From Effrenium voratum (taxonomy: Eukaryota > Sar > Dinophyceae > Suessiales > Symbiodiniaceae), in NCBI GenBank assembly GCA_963377175.1, contig CAUJNA010002768.1, positions 435,001 through 499,000 on the forward strand: 64,000 bases of DNA, read 5' to 3'. Positions 22,075 through 35,014 of this stretch are shown here, piece by piece; the stretch's first letter is position 1; each line of letters begins with the position of its first letter. The position numbers were made by a program, and so were the translations under genes. Under the pieces are notes generated by a model. That model made no database searches and was not told the DNA's origin. It worked only from the letters and a program-made list of their open reading frames with translations.

Positions 22075-22798
22075 AAGCTGCCCTGTCTTCAGCTGATGGC
22101 CGTGGAAGATCCGCTGATTTGCTAATTCCCTCCCTGTGAGAAAGACATCCGTGTCTCAGTCTGTCGGCCTTGACTTGCAAAGACCAACCGTTGGTTGATG
22201 GTAGATGTCAAGTATTGTTTGGTCTAAGTGTTTGCTTGTCTTGTGAAGGCCCGTGTGACAAGCCGACCCAAGGTTAAGCACGCGGTGCGCGTGTGGAAGT
22301 GTTTAATCTTATTTTTGAGGCAAACGCGTCCTTGGCAAGCAACGCCAATCAGCAGACGCCATTGCGCAGAAAACGGGTGTGGACCGGAGATAGAGGCCGA
22401 GCTTGATGACAGACATGCAGGTGTGTCTTGCGCAATGGCGACATCTCCTAGCGGATATTTGTTTGCGGCGTGTATTCAGTTTTTGGTGAAATGTGTTCAA
22501 TTGGTTTCGGGCAGCCAAGACGCCAAAGAGAGTTTAACCCGGCAAGGGGAGAAGAACCTTTTCCCTCACCTCACTGGGCTCCTGGATTTGATATATAGTT
22601 TTGAGGTCCTGGTGGTATAAGCAAATTGGATTTGCTCTGACCACTCCACTCACTTCCATTTTCTTATGCATATGTTGATCTTCCCTTGTTGGTTTTACAC
22701 GGGACCTGACACTGGACATAAGCAAAAGGTTTTTCCAGGCGGCTTAAGCAAATGGAAGCTCTGGAAGTGCCCACTTTCCCGGCAAAAACATCAGCCAG

Positions 22799-22833
22799 GC
22801 CTCCAAGCTGGCAGAGGAGGCCGCCGAGGCCGG
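22799..22833 (+). CDS. Candidate short coiled-coil exon
   Basis: The segment between CAGCCAG| and GCCGG|GTGGCT encodes ASKLAEEAAEAG. It has the composition and AG|GCC start of the helical exon series. At 35 bp the call is tentative. Confidence 0.35.
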
Positions 22834-23717
22834 GTGGCTTTCAGATCCCATTCTACATAATTTGGCAGGCTACAAGAGCAAACAATCTTCCCTTCCATGG
22901 CCAGCTGGCTAGTGTAGAGAGGAACAGAAGCCCGATTGCCCAAGTTTAATGAAACTGGACCGCTGCCCTACTAGGTTGGGCTTTGTGCTCCAATCAGTTT
23001 GCGACGCAGCCTCCCTTTAGAAGCCATTCAAAGAAAGGGTTCAACTCATGTTCATTTAACTTTTAGGGGTTTCAGAAATGTAGTTGATGGTGTGAACTTT
23101 AAACAAAGAACATGTTTGGCGTTAAACTTCAATTGTTGACGGTTAGTAACTCGTTTTAGTTCTACTATTGTGAGTACGAAGCTTCAGTACGCGGACAGGT
23201 TCACCCATGAAGGTCCCCTTACTTGCGGATTCCTGTTGACCCAAGGGTATGCGTCAAAATCGGAAACCGCCCGAAAATGGAGGGTTTCCTTTTGGTTGCC
23301 TTTTTTAACCACCCCAAAAAGGATAACCTCAAAGAACCTACACACACATGTCGACTCACCAAGGTCAACCTGTTCGGCTTTGATTAAACATGATGGCCAG
23401 GGCTTCCGTTTTCTCTACACCCGAACTTGTTTGTTGCATTTTGTTGCCCATAAAACAGCCTTTTCTTACGAACCTTTCAAATGTCCATCTCGTATAATCA
23501 GCGTCCCTTAGCTTTGGGCCAAGAAAAGGTTACCCTCAAAGTGCGCGATGTCCCCTTGGTTCCCTGCTCAAGCCCAACAAGGGTAACACAAGGAACTGAA
23601 TGAATCTTATAACAATTACGCCTCGAATTGTCCCATGCCTTAACTTGGTCTTGTACCCCAAAGCCCCCTGCTAATCTAGATATTTTCCTTAGATTTCCCT
23701 CTCCTCCCGTGTCTCAG

Positions 23718-23814
23718 GCGAAGGCTCAGCGTTTGGCTGCGGCCAGGGCCCGCGAGGACGCCCGGCGCAACGCGCGCAAGGCGGCGGAGAAGGCCGCGGA
23801 GGCGCGGGCGGGCG
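23718..23814 (+). CDS. Coiled-coil exon (Ala/Arg/Glu-rich)
   Basis: The acceptor GTGTCTCAG| follows a pyrimidine tract, and the donor is GGGCGGGCG|GTGTCC. The 32 codons encode AKAQRLAAARAREDARRNAR and KAAEKAAEARAG, a highly charged single-helix or coiled-coil sequence. This is one of the clearest exons of the series. GC content jumps sharply relative to the flanking introns. Confidence 0.6.
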
Positions 23815-24932
23815 GTGTCCGCTTTGAGCAACGATGGCACCAAGTCGCTTTTTTTTTAGGTCCACAAATCGACGTTTTGTAGCTTCTGGCAAAACCTGAA
23901 AGGGTTTCTGCATGGGTGTCTTTTGTAAGGGAAGATGTTTTTGTTCTAGGGGAATCTCTATACTGTCAGAGAACCTTTTGATGGTTTGGAGTGGTTTTTG
24001 GATTGGGTTTGAAGCTATGAATCGGCAGTCTTTTCTTGGTTCACTCGCACAACATGCCCTGCAAACCATGGTTGAGGTGCTTGCCTTGAGAAGCCTTATC
24101 ATAATATCCGGTACTCCTTTTCATTCGTGGGGATTTGAACACCTGAGTCTTCGTAGAGGGAAAACCACCCCGAACCACGAAACCACCCTCTCATATGACT
24201 TGAAGGATCCCAACCCCCCCTTTCCCCCCCCCCCCCCCAACGATACCCCAAAGGGCTCATTAGCGAAATACGTGGGCACATGATTGTTTCAGGGTACCCC
24301 CTTTTTTGCTTTAAAGGCAAGCCAAAAAGGGAAACCTCGCCCATTTTCAGGGTCTGTTATTTTGAGACACGCACACATGGACTTCCGGAGGTTGTCCAGT
24401 CTCCTTTTTTGAACCCAGGCTTGACCAGCCCTTTTTGCCCAGTCCTTTTTGATCAAACCATTGTTGACCAGGTTCATGGACCTAGTTTTCCTGTTCGACA
24501 AGAAACTCACTTGTCTAGAGCAAATTGAACTGAAATGATGTTTTGGTTTCCTTTTTTGGTCCATGTTGAGGGTCCCAAAAGGTTGACCTTTCATTTTTGA
24601 GTCCGAACCGGCCTGAGGGAAAGATGACGTCCAAGTCCTCCTCCAGTAGTATTCAAGGGTCCAAAACGAACCATGCGAACCTTACATTTTGGGGGTTTAG
24701 TGGTTTCCACTTCACCCACTAAAAGTAAAGCTTTTAGCAGGGGATCAGTTTGGACAGCCCAGAAACCTGTTTGCTGGAGTGAGCACGAGCGCGGAACGCC
24801 TCCACCGCACTCCACCCTTTTCGGGGGAAACTGATACAATGAGGGCTGGGTAGCAGGCTTGTTCATATTTAGGGGCCAAGAACATGATTCGTTGTCACAG
24901 CTTTCATCTGTGTTCGAAGCCGGCACCCTGAG

Positions 24933-24990
24933 GAGGCTGCAATGCTAAAGGCCCGGTTGCAGGCCAAGGAGCCCCTTGCCAGAGAGATGC
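24933..24990 (+). CDS. Candidate coiled-coil exon
   Basis: From CCTGAG| the frame reads EAAMLKARLQAKEPLAREM, matching the helical series. It is followed by a GGTGGGTGGG run. The donor was not fixed. Confidence 0.42.
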
Positions 24991-26542
24991 GTCCAAGCAT
25001 GGGCGGGTGGGTGGGTAGGTGGGTGGGTGCTTCCCTTAAAATGGTTAGTTTTCTTTTGGTTTCCCTTTAGCCAACCAAAACGAGTCCACCGTTTTGAGAA
25101 ACGCTGCGTTTACTCACTCGCCAGGTTGTCCATTGTAACATGAGCCACCTTTTGGCGGGGTGATGGTGGGCATGCAAGAAGCTCACTTGCCCAGATCCTC
25201 GTGTTGGGAAGACAAAACCTTGGTGACAAACAACACATTTATGTGGTTTTGGCCAACTTCAGAAGTCAGTTTATTGGTTCATTGACTCATTGTGAACACA
25301 GGTCGTACCCCAATGTGTTGCCCAAACCATGGCGGCCCAACTGGCAGTTGCTTCCCTGGAAATCGTTGTTTGTCTTTCATTTGCTTGTTATGTGTTATCT
25401 TCCACTGTTAATTTGATGGGAATCTACCACTACAGTGTCTTGTTGTTCCATGTGATTTAACAGCCGTTTGCTCAATACGGATCATGGACCGACATCCTGC
25501 ACCAGCTAGGATAGATGAAACCCTGCAAAGAATGGGATAAACCACCTATCAACTGGTGCAGGCTGTTGTCCATCCACAGTATGTGTTATTTCCCCCTGTT
25601 GGTGTTAGAGAGAATCTATCACTACTGGGTTGTTATTTTGTCCACGGGACGTAAGAGCAAATGGAAGTTAGCTGCCTCACCCCAATTTGGGTTTTGTTGA
25701 ACCGATGTTTCCCTCCTTAAACTTCCTCCCGAGAAACTCTTGCTCTGCCCCAGGAGTATCTTGGCCTTGGCACAAACCCAGCACTACACTGTGGGTGGAC
25801 GAAATCCAATTCGCATCACTTTGAAACCATGGTTGAAACCGTTGTTTGTTGGTATTTACACTGAATCATCATTCCGGGCGTTCTTTGGTGGCGCAGGATT
25901 TCGTCCATCCACGGTAGCTGCCCTTTTGAGGTTAGTTTGGTGAGAATAGATGGCACTGGTTTAGATGGGTTTTATTCCTTTACCAGGGCCGTCTATTTTT
26001 CCTGTGCGAACAACGTTTCTCCCCCACCCATTCGGTCGAAGAAGGGCAATTTTTGCCTCGGATAATCCGATTAATACCCCCAACATCCCCTGGGATCGAC
26101 CACCATAGCTGGCGCTGGGGAAGTTGAAACACTCAATCTCCCAAGAGGACAAGAGATTCATTACTCTGGCCATGACTTACAATGTTCAAATTCACTGTCA
26201 AAATACTGCACTCAGTTAATCCTACCTGAACAATATCCCCCCAGTTCCCTCAGTCCCCTCAGTCCAAGGGTTGTTCCCCAACAGTGGCCCTGTTCAGTGA
26301 ACATGGTCCCAAAAATGAGTGACTCAGTCTTCCTTTTTGTTTGCCTGGCGGGCTGCCCTCCCATCCAGAAGGAGCCTCACAAGGTGTCCTGGTTTGGACC
26401 ATTTTCCTTTACAAGGGACCTGTGGGTTCCAACCACGTCTCAGTTCTTCAAACCCGACCTTCTAACCTCTTGCTATTCTTTTTTGTCGCTTTGGGCAAAG
26501 GCCTAAAGGCGATCGCCGGATTTTGCGGCCCAAAACGGGCAG

Positions 26543-26697
26543 ATGTCGGATGCCGGGCTGTCGTTTCGGGCGCTTCGGGCGCCGAGGCTGGCTGAGGTGG
26601 AGGCCCAGCGCCAGGCCCAGGCGCAGGCGGAGGAAGCCGCCAGCGCCGACGCCAAGCGCCGGGCGGAGGCGAAGCTCCGCGGGTTGTGGGAAGGAAA
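26543..26697 (+). CDS. Coiled-coil exon (Ala/Gln/Glu-rich)
   Basis: After AAACGGGCAG| the frame reads MSDAGLSFRALRAPRLAEVE, then AQRQAQAQAEEAASADAKRR and AEAKLRGLWEG. It is strongly helical with heptad-like spacing and follows the same composition as 23718 and 28319. The 3' end is placed where coding character fades. Confidence 0.55.
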
Positions 26698-28318
26698 GAC
26701 GGCGTCCAAGGGCGAAATTCCTGAGAGCTCTCTCTCCAAAATAAAAATCCAAGAAGGAACCCTGAAGAGCCCATTTTTCCATCTTGTTTTGAGGGTACCC
26801 CAGTTTTTGTTGGGCCATAAAGGAAAGACCACAGTTTTATGTTTATGTTATTTATTGTTTTTTTTTTGGGGGGCCATAGGTTTGTCTCAAGGGGCACCCA
26901 CCACAAAACGAACATGGAACCTCCACAATCCCCGTAAAAGGAAAGTGGGTCCCAAACATGCGCGGGTTCCTGTTGCCACTCCAAAGGACCGAGCCTCAAC
27001 AAAAAGACAAACGTAATTGGCTGTGTCTTTTTTGATATGGGTAGACCATTTCAATACCAGGTTTTGATTGTCACACTGGGCGGGTCGTTTTGGAGGGTGC
27101 CCTTTTTGGATGGATTGAAGGTGAAACCAAAAGGAAGCCAACCGAAGGGGTCACCCAGTTGGACATCTAGTTGGAACCAACCCTTGGGCGTGTTGAGTAG
27201 GAAGCAACTGGGGAAACCACGAGTTGGGGGTGTTCTATTTTTGAAACATGGCCATTTGTTTTTGTAAGTAGTCTCCTCAAGCAGTTGGTTTCCTGTTGAA
27301 CTCGCGTCAAATATATTTAGATATATAGGCGGGGTTTGCTCCAAAATTATGTTTCATGTGTAAAAGGTTGACCTTGTATTCACGGCCCCTTTAATTGGAA
27401 GTCACTTTTTTGTATTTTGAGACACACCCATTTGACCAAAATGGTGTCATTTTGAGGTTGGCTAAATATGGAAGGCAATTTGAAAGTATTTGTGTACACG
27501 GAGCTTAAATGGGGGTACGCACGCGCAACCTAGCATGGAACCCACGAAAAGGTCCCACGAGGAAAATGCCAGGCATGTTTCTGATTCAGGATGGACGTAC
27601 ACCAGGGGTTACACTTCTTGGGAAATCAACAACCCCTGGGTTGAAGTCTATCTTGGAGCAGCATAATAGCCGAAGTCATTACTATTACTCCAATCTGTGT
27701 GACTACTTGTAGATTTAAGGTACCCCTTCCCCCCCATTGTAGTTATTCAGCCTCGTGTATTAGTTCTCAGGCGGGATTGCTCCGAGCCTTCAAACGACGG
27801 ACCATGAACCCCAAAGATAGGACGTTCGCTTTTTGTTGGGTTCCCCTCTGCGTGCACTTCGGATGAATCTGGAGGACCCTACTAGTCAGAGGATCCCCGT
27901 AATTACGTCCTCTGGATTAATTAATCCGAAGTCGTGGCACCTGGAGGGTTGCCTGGAAGATTGGCTTCCTCTTGAAGGGACATGTCAGGTCTGTGGACGA
28001 AATCCACTTCGCACCACTTCGGATAGATGAAGCCCTATAGATAAAGGTTGAGTCTCCAAGTACCAGCAGGTGGATTTGGTCCATCCACAGTACTTGGTGG
28101 TTCCGGTTCCTTAGCTTTAGAGTTGGTTTAGTGCTTGGATTTGTCCGCAAAACCCACAAGTGTTCGACTTTCAGCAGAGGAAACTGATCTGAGAACAGCG
28201 CAGAGTGTCAGCAAGGCGGGTCTGACCCCCCCTCACACAAAGGAAACAACATGAACAGGACACAACAATTAGTGATGTTCCCGTGGCTGCCTTTTTACAA
28301 CCCCGCCCCCGACGGTAG

Positions 28319-28427
28319 GCGGCGGCCTCCAAGATGGCTCGCGCGGAAGCGCAGGTGGAGGCCGAGAGCCTGGCGCGGATCCAAGCCCAGCGGGAGGCGG
28401 AGGACGCCGTTGGGAACTGGTCCGAAG
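28319..28427 (+). CDS. Coiled-coil exon (Ala/Glu/Gln-rich)
   Basis: Bounded by CGGTAG|GCG and TCCGAAG|GTTGGG. It encodes AAASKMARAEAQVEAESLAR and IQAQREAEDAVGNWSE in phase 0 with one trailing base. Splice borders and composition agree well with the other exons of the series. Confidence 0.55.
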
Positions 28428-29197
28428 GTTGGGATCTCTGTTTGAAGCCAAAAGGGCTGACCACCCCTGATGGACAGACTCCATTTGGCAGTTAGGATGG
28501 ATAAAGCGAAACAAATATTGGGATAAGCTGCCCACCAACCTGACAGCGCGGGTCCCCTCAAAAAGAAAATGGTCCAAACCAAGACCCCCCTAAAGGTCAG
28601 GTTCCATGTTAATTGGTGGGAAGGTATCCCTTTTAGGTTTGGTGAGAGAAATAGACCACTGGAAACCCCCGTTCAAAAATCATGGAAAGTTGATTCCCCT
28701 GTAATTTGGCGGTTCCCAGCCACCCCTTAGGTGTTTAGTCAGGGTTTGCAGGATTTCCCCCTTCAATCAACAAACTCCAAAAAAGGATCAATGCATGGGC
28801 TGGTTTTTTTAGGGGACGCCCCAAATTGGTGCTTTTCCGTTTGTTTTCCCTACAAGCAGACCAACAAGGGGTTCTCTCAAAGAAAAGGAACGGTAAGGAT
28901 TGTTGGTGGTTCCCAGCCGTCCGATTCCTTAGGTGTTTAGTTTTTTTAGTTGGTTTAGTGGTTTGGTGTCCATTTAACCCACAAGTTAAACTGTTATCAG
29001 GGCATCTGAGGACTGCCCACAGAAGTAAATACTGTCGTGTTCTTTCCAACTTGTTTGTAGTTTATAGTGTTTACGACTTGTTGTCGTTTTTTTTTTTGTG
29101 AGAATTAATCGTTTGACTTGTTTATAGTTTCCAACTTGTTGTATTGGGACCCAATTGCAACTTCTGATCTGGGGTCCGGCCGCTTCGGGATTCCCAG

Positions 29198-29240
29198 GAG
29201 GCTGCGCAAGAGGGCGCCGAGATTATGACGAGACTCGGAC
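29198..29240 (+). CDS. Candidate short coiled-coil exon
   Basis: After ATTCCCAG| the frame reads EAAQEGAEIMTRLGLG. It is a short helical segment, and the donor is unresolved. It is the last member of the series before the retroelement. Confidence 0.38.
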
Positions 29241-32200
29241 TCGGAAGAAGTTGGAGCCCTGAGTGCGGGCAGATGCCTCGCATCCTTTTGACAATGTGGA
29301 AACTGGGTCTCTGTCAAAATAGGGAGATGCTTTTCCCACTAAGGTTCTTAGCCACAAGCTCAAATCTTTACACCCTTAAGTTGTGTAACTTCGAGCTCAA
29401 GCTGATGCGACATGGACACATTCAAGTTTGGGGTTGCCTGTCCGTCACAGACTGCTGATTTTCCCGCTTTGGTGCAATCTTGCTCAGTCCGAGGTGAGTC
29501 GGAGCTTTTTATTTCTCCTTTGGCCCGAAAGGTCGAGCCCAATGTCTGAGGTCTCGTGGTTTGGAGATTTGAACCCTCTGTTTGTCCTTGAATCTTAAAG
29601 GGCAAGATAACCCTCTAACCTCTAAACCGGTATTCCAAAGCTAGAATACTATTTGCATGTTGGAGGTGACCAACAGCGTTTTGGTTTGATTTGCAACATT
29701 GTTTCTGAAATAGGGGCTGGGGGACCCACCAAGCAAAGTGGAAAAAGAGTTTGTACCAGAAACAGGAGTGACGACACCCTTGTAGCTGGGGGGGCTTATT
29801 GACAAATTGGGTGTGAATTTGAATGCGGAACGCGTGGAGGTGGACATCATTCACATGGGAAGTTGTGACCGCCAACCATACTTGACGGATAAGCATCCCA
29901 ATCAACTATCTGCAAATCTAAGCCCCTTTCCCCTAGCGGACCCATTCCTATGGATTCCCTTCTTGCCTTGATAGGATCTGAGAGTTTGTGTAGAACAACT
30001 ACAACCCTCACAAAGTAAGCCCTTTCGTTTCGGTGAGGGCGAGGGGCTTCCAGCAAGGTCCCTGGTTATAAACATAGCTTCGATCCGCTGTCCTAGCGGC
30101 ACCAAAATGGAATACCCCTTTTCGGGCCATTTAAAACCACCAGTGACTGAAAATCATGATGGGTGAAGAGCGGAGATTCATTTTTAGAATCATGGCCGCA
30201 CATGTGGGAAGACCCTCTGCCAAGGACCTATGGTTGAAGTGGAGGTGCCCCAAACATATCCACCATCATATTCCTGATGGTTGCCTTACACAAAAACAAG
30301 AAGCACCCAAATATGTTGGGGATGTGCAATGGTTGTTTTCGCATGTCTTGGGGGCGCATCGGGTACATGACCCAGTTATTGACTCTCCATGCGTGGGTTC
30401 AACAACTGCTTCAGCATGTTAGGATGAAGGACTTTGGTGAGCCGATTCGTGCAACAAAAATGTAGGAAGATCCCTCGTCATGAACTTTGTATGACAAGCT
30501 GGTGCTTTTCGCTCGTTTCTTGGGCTGCTACTTCTGGATTCCAACATTGACAGGCTTGATGATAGAAAATAGGTTCGGCGTCCTTTGGTTTCCGCTTTCC
30601 GTTGGTTTCCGTTTTTTGCCCTTTGGTTTCCCCAGCCCTCATGAGAGGCCAGGACCATGCTGGGAAGAGGGAATCCGAGCGGCACCCTGGAATTCATAAG
30701 TCCGTCTACGATCCGACTCTCCTTTTGTGAAATCTACAACATGTGTGTCCTGTTTTGAGGCTTGGCGTGCGTTATTGCAAAGGGAAAGCAATAGGACATT
30801 CAATAGGAAGCCACCAGTGCTTCGGGCCCCACTTCACCCCCTTGCGAGAGCACAGGTGGGGCGTGTCGTTTTGATCGTACCTTTTTTAAGTTGGTTTTTC
30901 CGGGAACCCCAAACGAAGGCCGAAATCCGCTTAGGAAGATGTCGATGCCGGGGGGCGCACTGGGTGACGAAGAGTTGGAGCCGCTGGTGGCTCGGCACAA
31001 GTTGTCTCATCCCCGAAAAAGAAAAGTGCAAGGGTTCCTCCATTCCCATTTTGGAAGTGCAGTTTCAATGGAAACCACCTGTAAGTTGCGACTTGTGAAG
31101 GGGAAATCCGGAGACCCTGCGGTGGTCGTTTCTCGTGATGGCCAAAGGCAAACCGCCATTTTTGGGTGTCGACGCCCCCCTACTGATCCTATTCCCTGTA
31201 GAACAGGTAATCAATGGAACCACATGTTCACAGCTAAGAAGCAACTGGCAGGTTGCCTGCTATTTCGGGAACTGGGGCCAACTCGTTCCTGGACTGTATA
31301 CTGTTACAAAGATCGTGCAAGTGGCAAACAGCAAGGTTTACTTCCTTTAAGGCTGCTCCTTTCTTTACAGCTGACAATGTGGGGACATGTTGCAGCTGGC
31401 ATGCTGCAACTCAAGTGGGTGTGAATCTTACTTCGGGACCCTTCGGTGGACATCATTTTGGGGGTTTACGTTCACCAGCCACTTGAGGTGGCTCCCTAGA
31501 AAAATTCAAGCCAAGTGACCATTTGGGGATTTATTAACGGTCCCATAGAGTCTTCGCCTTCAGGGTTGAGGGGCCATAAAACGTCAAGCCAAGAACACAC
31601 TAGTTCCTGGACTTCAGTCATTTGGGTTTGGACCATAGCGGCCAACGAAAAAAGTGTGGTCACTTTGTTTATTGCCATCCACTCACACCGCTTCAAAGCG
31701 GAGCTTGCCCATAGGCCATAGGCTTCCTGCCTTTCAAAGGGGGGTTCCATCACTTTGGCAAAAAAACATGGACCCTTTCGCTTGGTGGGCAAACCAAGAA
31801 AAAGTCACTTGGGTCGAATCGAGTGGCCCATAAGCGAAACAGGTTGAACGTCCACCTGGCAGGGGCACGACAGCACTCAACCCAAGGAGCGCCCCCCTTT
31901 GTTTCCACACATGGAAATACTGAATTGTACCCCGTCCAAATCTCGTATATGTTAAAGTGGGCGTTGAGGAACCCTCCAAAAAGCGCCTTGGATTGAAAGC
32001 TCGAAGACACGGTGGTGCGAAATGGATGTTGTCCATCCGTTTTGTTTTACCTAGTTAGGATAGTAATAAGCAAGATTTTACAAAAGGCGAATCGTGACCT
32101 TACAAACGGCTCCGGTGCCTTGTTTGAAGGTTCATCAAGATAGGTTGCTTTGCCCTGATGCCTCTCAAACATCGGGTCCTTGCGCCCTTGAAATTGGCGG

Positions 32201-34235
32201 TCGCTGAGCTACCTTGCTGTCCACGCACGAAATCCCAAGCCATTTTGCAGGTGGTTTATCAAACAATTATTTGCAGTGTTATCATCTATCCGAAGTGTTG
32301 CAGGTGTTTGTCCACTCACAGTATATAGGTGAAAGGACACCTTGGCTTTTTGGAGGGACCCCTGGTTTTGGTTTCTCTAAAAGCCCACAGCTGCAAATGA
32401 TGTTGGATGTTCGGCTTCAAGCCATCCGGTTCTGAGGTTGGGGAGGGGCATACAAGCCAAGCATCTGCAGAACCGGGGGACTTCAACTCGCCCAAACAAG
32501 CTGGGACCTCTGTGTGGATGTTTCTATTGGGGGGGGGGGGTCGACCGGAAACCAGGCATTTTAGGGGTCCACCTTTGACACATACCTACAATGAACCGAA
32601 ACAAATTGGGCACGCACAAATGGTCTTTGCTGGAGGTAATTTGTGTTATGCTCCCCTGTTGGTTTTAAAGGTAATCTATCACTACTGGAGATATGTGTTC
32701 ATTTTCCCCAGGGGACGAAAAGCAATTAAGGTAAGGTACAAGGTGTGTAGTTGAGAGACCCGAAGCGGGTTCCTTTGGGTTTTGTGTCAGGAGTCTTAGG
32801 CCCCCCCCCTTGGACCACCCCCTCCGAAGCCGAAAGGAGCCGGAGAAGCCGAAGCCGATGCTCCGCAAGCAGGGCTGAGAGATCGAGTGCTCGCTTCGAG
32901 CCGCTTCCAACGGCGAATCCAAAAAAGTCGCGGCTGTGTTTCTGGCGCGGACAGCCTGTCCGACAGGTGGCATCAGGCTTTTGCGTGCTTCTGTTTGTTG
33001 AGTTGGCACCAAAAACAAACGTGGACCTGACAGAAAGTCGCTTAGTGTCTTTTGAGGTTGCCTTTTGTCGGGCGGGACTTACGGATGATGCAAAAAGCAA
33101 ACTATCTCAAGGCAGTTTATTCTTTCGTGGCAATCAGTTCCAACATGCCTGGGTAGCAAAGCGGCCCATTCTTCACATGGAAAATGGATCTTCTTGAGTT
33201 TGTCGCCTTCTAATTAAGACATTGTCTTGAGGGGAAATCACGGGGACATGGGCCTCCCTTGTCTGGTCCTCAGGTCAAAGGTGAAACCATGTGGAACCTT
33301 TTGAGCCTCGATTTAAAAACCGACCAACCTTTCGGTTTTCCCTTGGTCCGTATTCAGTCATGGCCCCCAATGGTGGTCACCTTGTATTTCCACGTCCGAA
33401 CTGGGCAACTGAGACCTTGATCAAACATTACAAATAACATCTAGAACGCACTCTGGAAAACAAAAAGGATCCCTTGCGAAAGAAAGTTGCGAATAGCCTT
33501 TGCATCATAAATTATGGTCGCAAATGAATTATGTGCGTCACGTGCAGTGTTTCTGACAGTCCACTGTCGTTTCGGGGAATAGCAAAATTCCAGACATATT
33601 CCTGGCATGATAGCTGGTCGAAGTGGGACCCCTTTGAATGGCAGCCCGCCATGACACCAATATTTGTCAGTTGGTAGGTTGTTTATCCCATTATTTACAG
33701 GCCTTCATTCATGCCGACTGGTGCGTTTTGTGGATTTTCTCCATCAGCAGTGTTTCTGGCACCACCTTCCATTTTCCTCGTAATTGTTACATGTGTGGAT
33801 TGTGCGTTTTCCACAAGCTCCCGCTTGAGGTAAGGGCACCAGCAAAGCGTTCGTAACTTTTCTCCTCATGTACACTTGACGTATGTGACATCCACTAATG
33901 CATCGGCGGGTCCACATATGTAGGGGGCCTCTTGTACAAATATCCTTACCTTGGCTTGAAAATCAAGAAAAACCACGGGAGGCCCTCATGTTTCCAGTTC
34001 GTCGTGTTACCATGAGCTAGTGAATACTGTTGATGTGAAGGTGACAGGGGTGAATGAGGCTTGGTCAAACTTTGCGGTCTATGGCCGGGGGGCAGCTCAC
34101 CAAACTGTAAAACCAGGGGGCAGGCCCGAATTGTCAAATGTCCTGCTGGGGAACGTTCGTAATTTTGGCCATTGCCCATATTTGGTCTCTTAAACGGAAC
34201 CTAAAGGCACACGCGTCCAACCCCGGACACCCCAT
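29241..34235. other. Intron-like/intergenic DNA before the retroelement
   Basis: This stretch holds mostly AT-moderate DNA with dispersed repeats (hairpin repeat at 32011-32040, the 'TTTAAAGG(T)AATCTATCACTACTGG' module near 32660). Two weak possible exons occur: about 30939-31010 (MSMPGGALGDEELEPLVAR) and about 32830-32930 (EAEADAPQAGLRDRVLASSR). Neither has confirmed borders. Nothing else is supported. Confidence 0.4.
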
Positions 34236-34257
34236 AGTTAGGTGTGTGTGTGTGTGT

Positions 34258-34617
34258 GCGGAGTGACAGAATGCCCTGTCACCACCCTTTCGGTTTCGCA
34301 GCAGGGGCGTGTGGCACTCTCATCCTACCACACGCAATGAAGCTGTGGGTGAGAGTGGGAAGCAAGGCCTGATCAGCCTTGTGTACCTGCACCTTTTGAG
34401 TGATTCTGAAAGTCTTTTTGGCCCTCTTCTTTGCCGCTGTGTGTGCTTCATGTTGAACCCTGTAACGGTTTCGTCTCTAGAGGGATATCACGTGACGGCA
34501 AGCCGAACTTTCTTTTACTCGAGACTCATCGGTTGTACTCGAGACTCATCAGTTGTACTCGAAACTCATCAGTTGTACTCGAAAGATTAGCACTCTCCAT
34601 CTGGAGTTCAAGTGTGT
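34258..34617 (+). repeat. Left pseudo-LTR of the retroelement
   Basis: A 360-bp direct repeat of 46101-46460 at a constant offset of 11843 bp; no mismatch was noticed by eye. It starts GCGGAGTGACAGAATGCCCT and ends TTCAAGTGTGT. The (GT)n tract lies immediately before it. Four 20-bp tandem units (consensus TTGTACTCGAGACTCATCAG) occupy about 34512-34585. The 93-aa ORF inside occurs in both copies and is probably incidental. Confidence 0.93.
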
Positions 34618-35014
34618 ACACCCCATTCGTGGGGAATCCTCGGGTGTACCCATTGTGTGACCCCGGGCCGGCTCTGTCGGAAAATTTGACCTCAACGTGC
34701 GTATCATAGAACAGCGGAATTTCACATTTAACCAGGAACGAGGTTTCACTAAAGGGAAGAAAGCCGTCAGTTCATAGCGACGTCTCACCACAGTTGATAG
34801 CTGCCGATTTTCATTGCCTACCCTGACCATTGGTTGAACTTGTTGCTCGTTTCACTGCGGTTGTCGATTGTTGACTTGTATTTGCTTTGCCTTGTACATT
34901 TCGCTTGACCATTGCAGTTGAGGGCCGCTAACTTGCATTTGCATGGATTTGAATATTGTCGGGTCTGATTCTCTCAAGGTGGAAGTGTGCAAATTCCGAT
35001 TTAGTTGCGTCACC

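Noticed and set aside
34309..34590. 93-aa ORF repeated in both pseudo-LTRs
   Set aside because: Its duplication follows from the LTR duplication; no start context or domain supports it as a gene.
34258..34617. Hammerhead ribozyme in the pseudo-LTR
   Set aside because: CTGATCAG and GAGTGGGAAG words were noticed, but the CTGATGA...GAAA core is not present.
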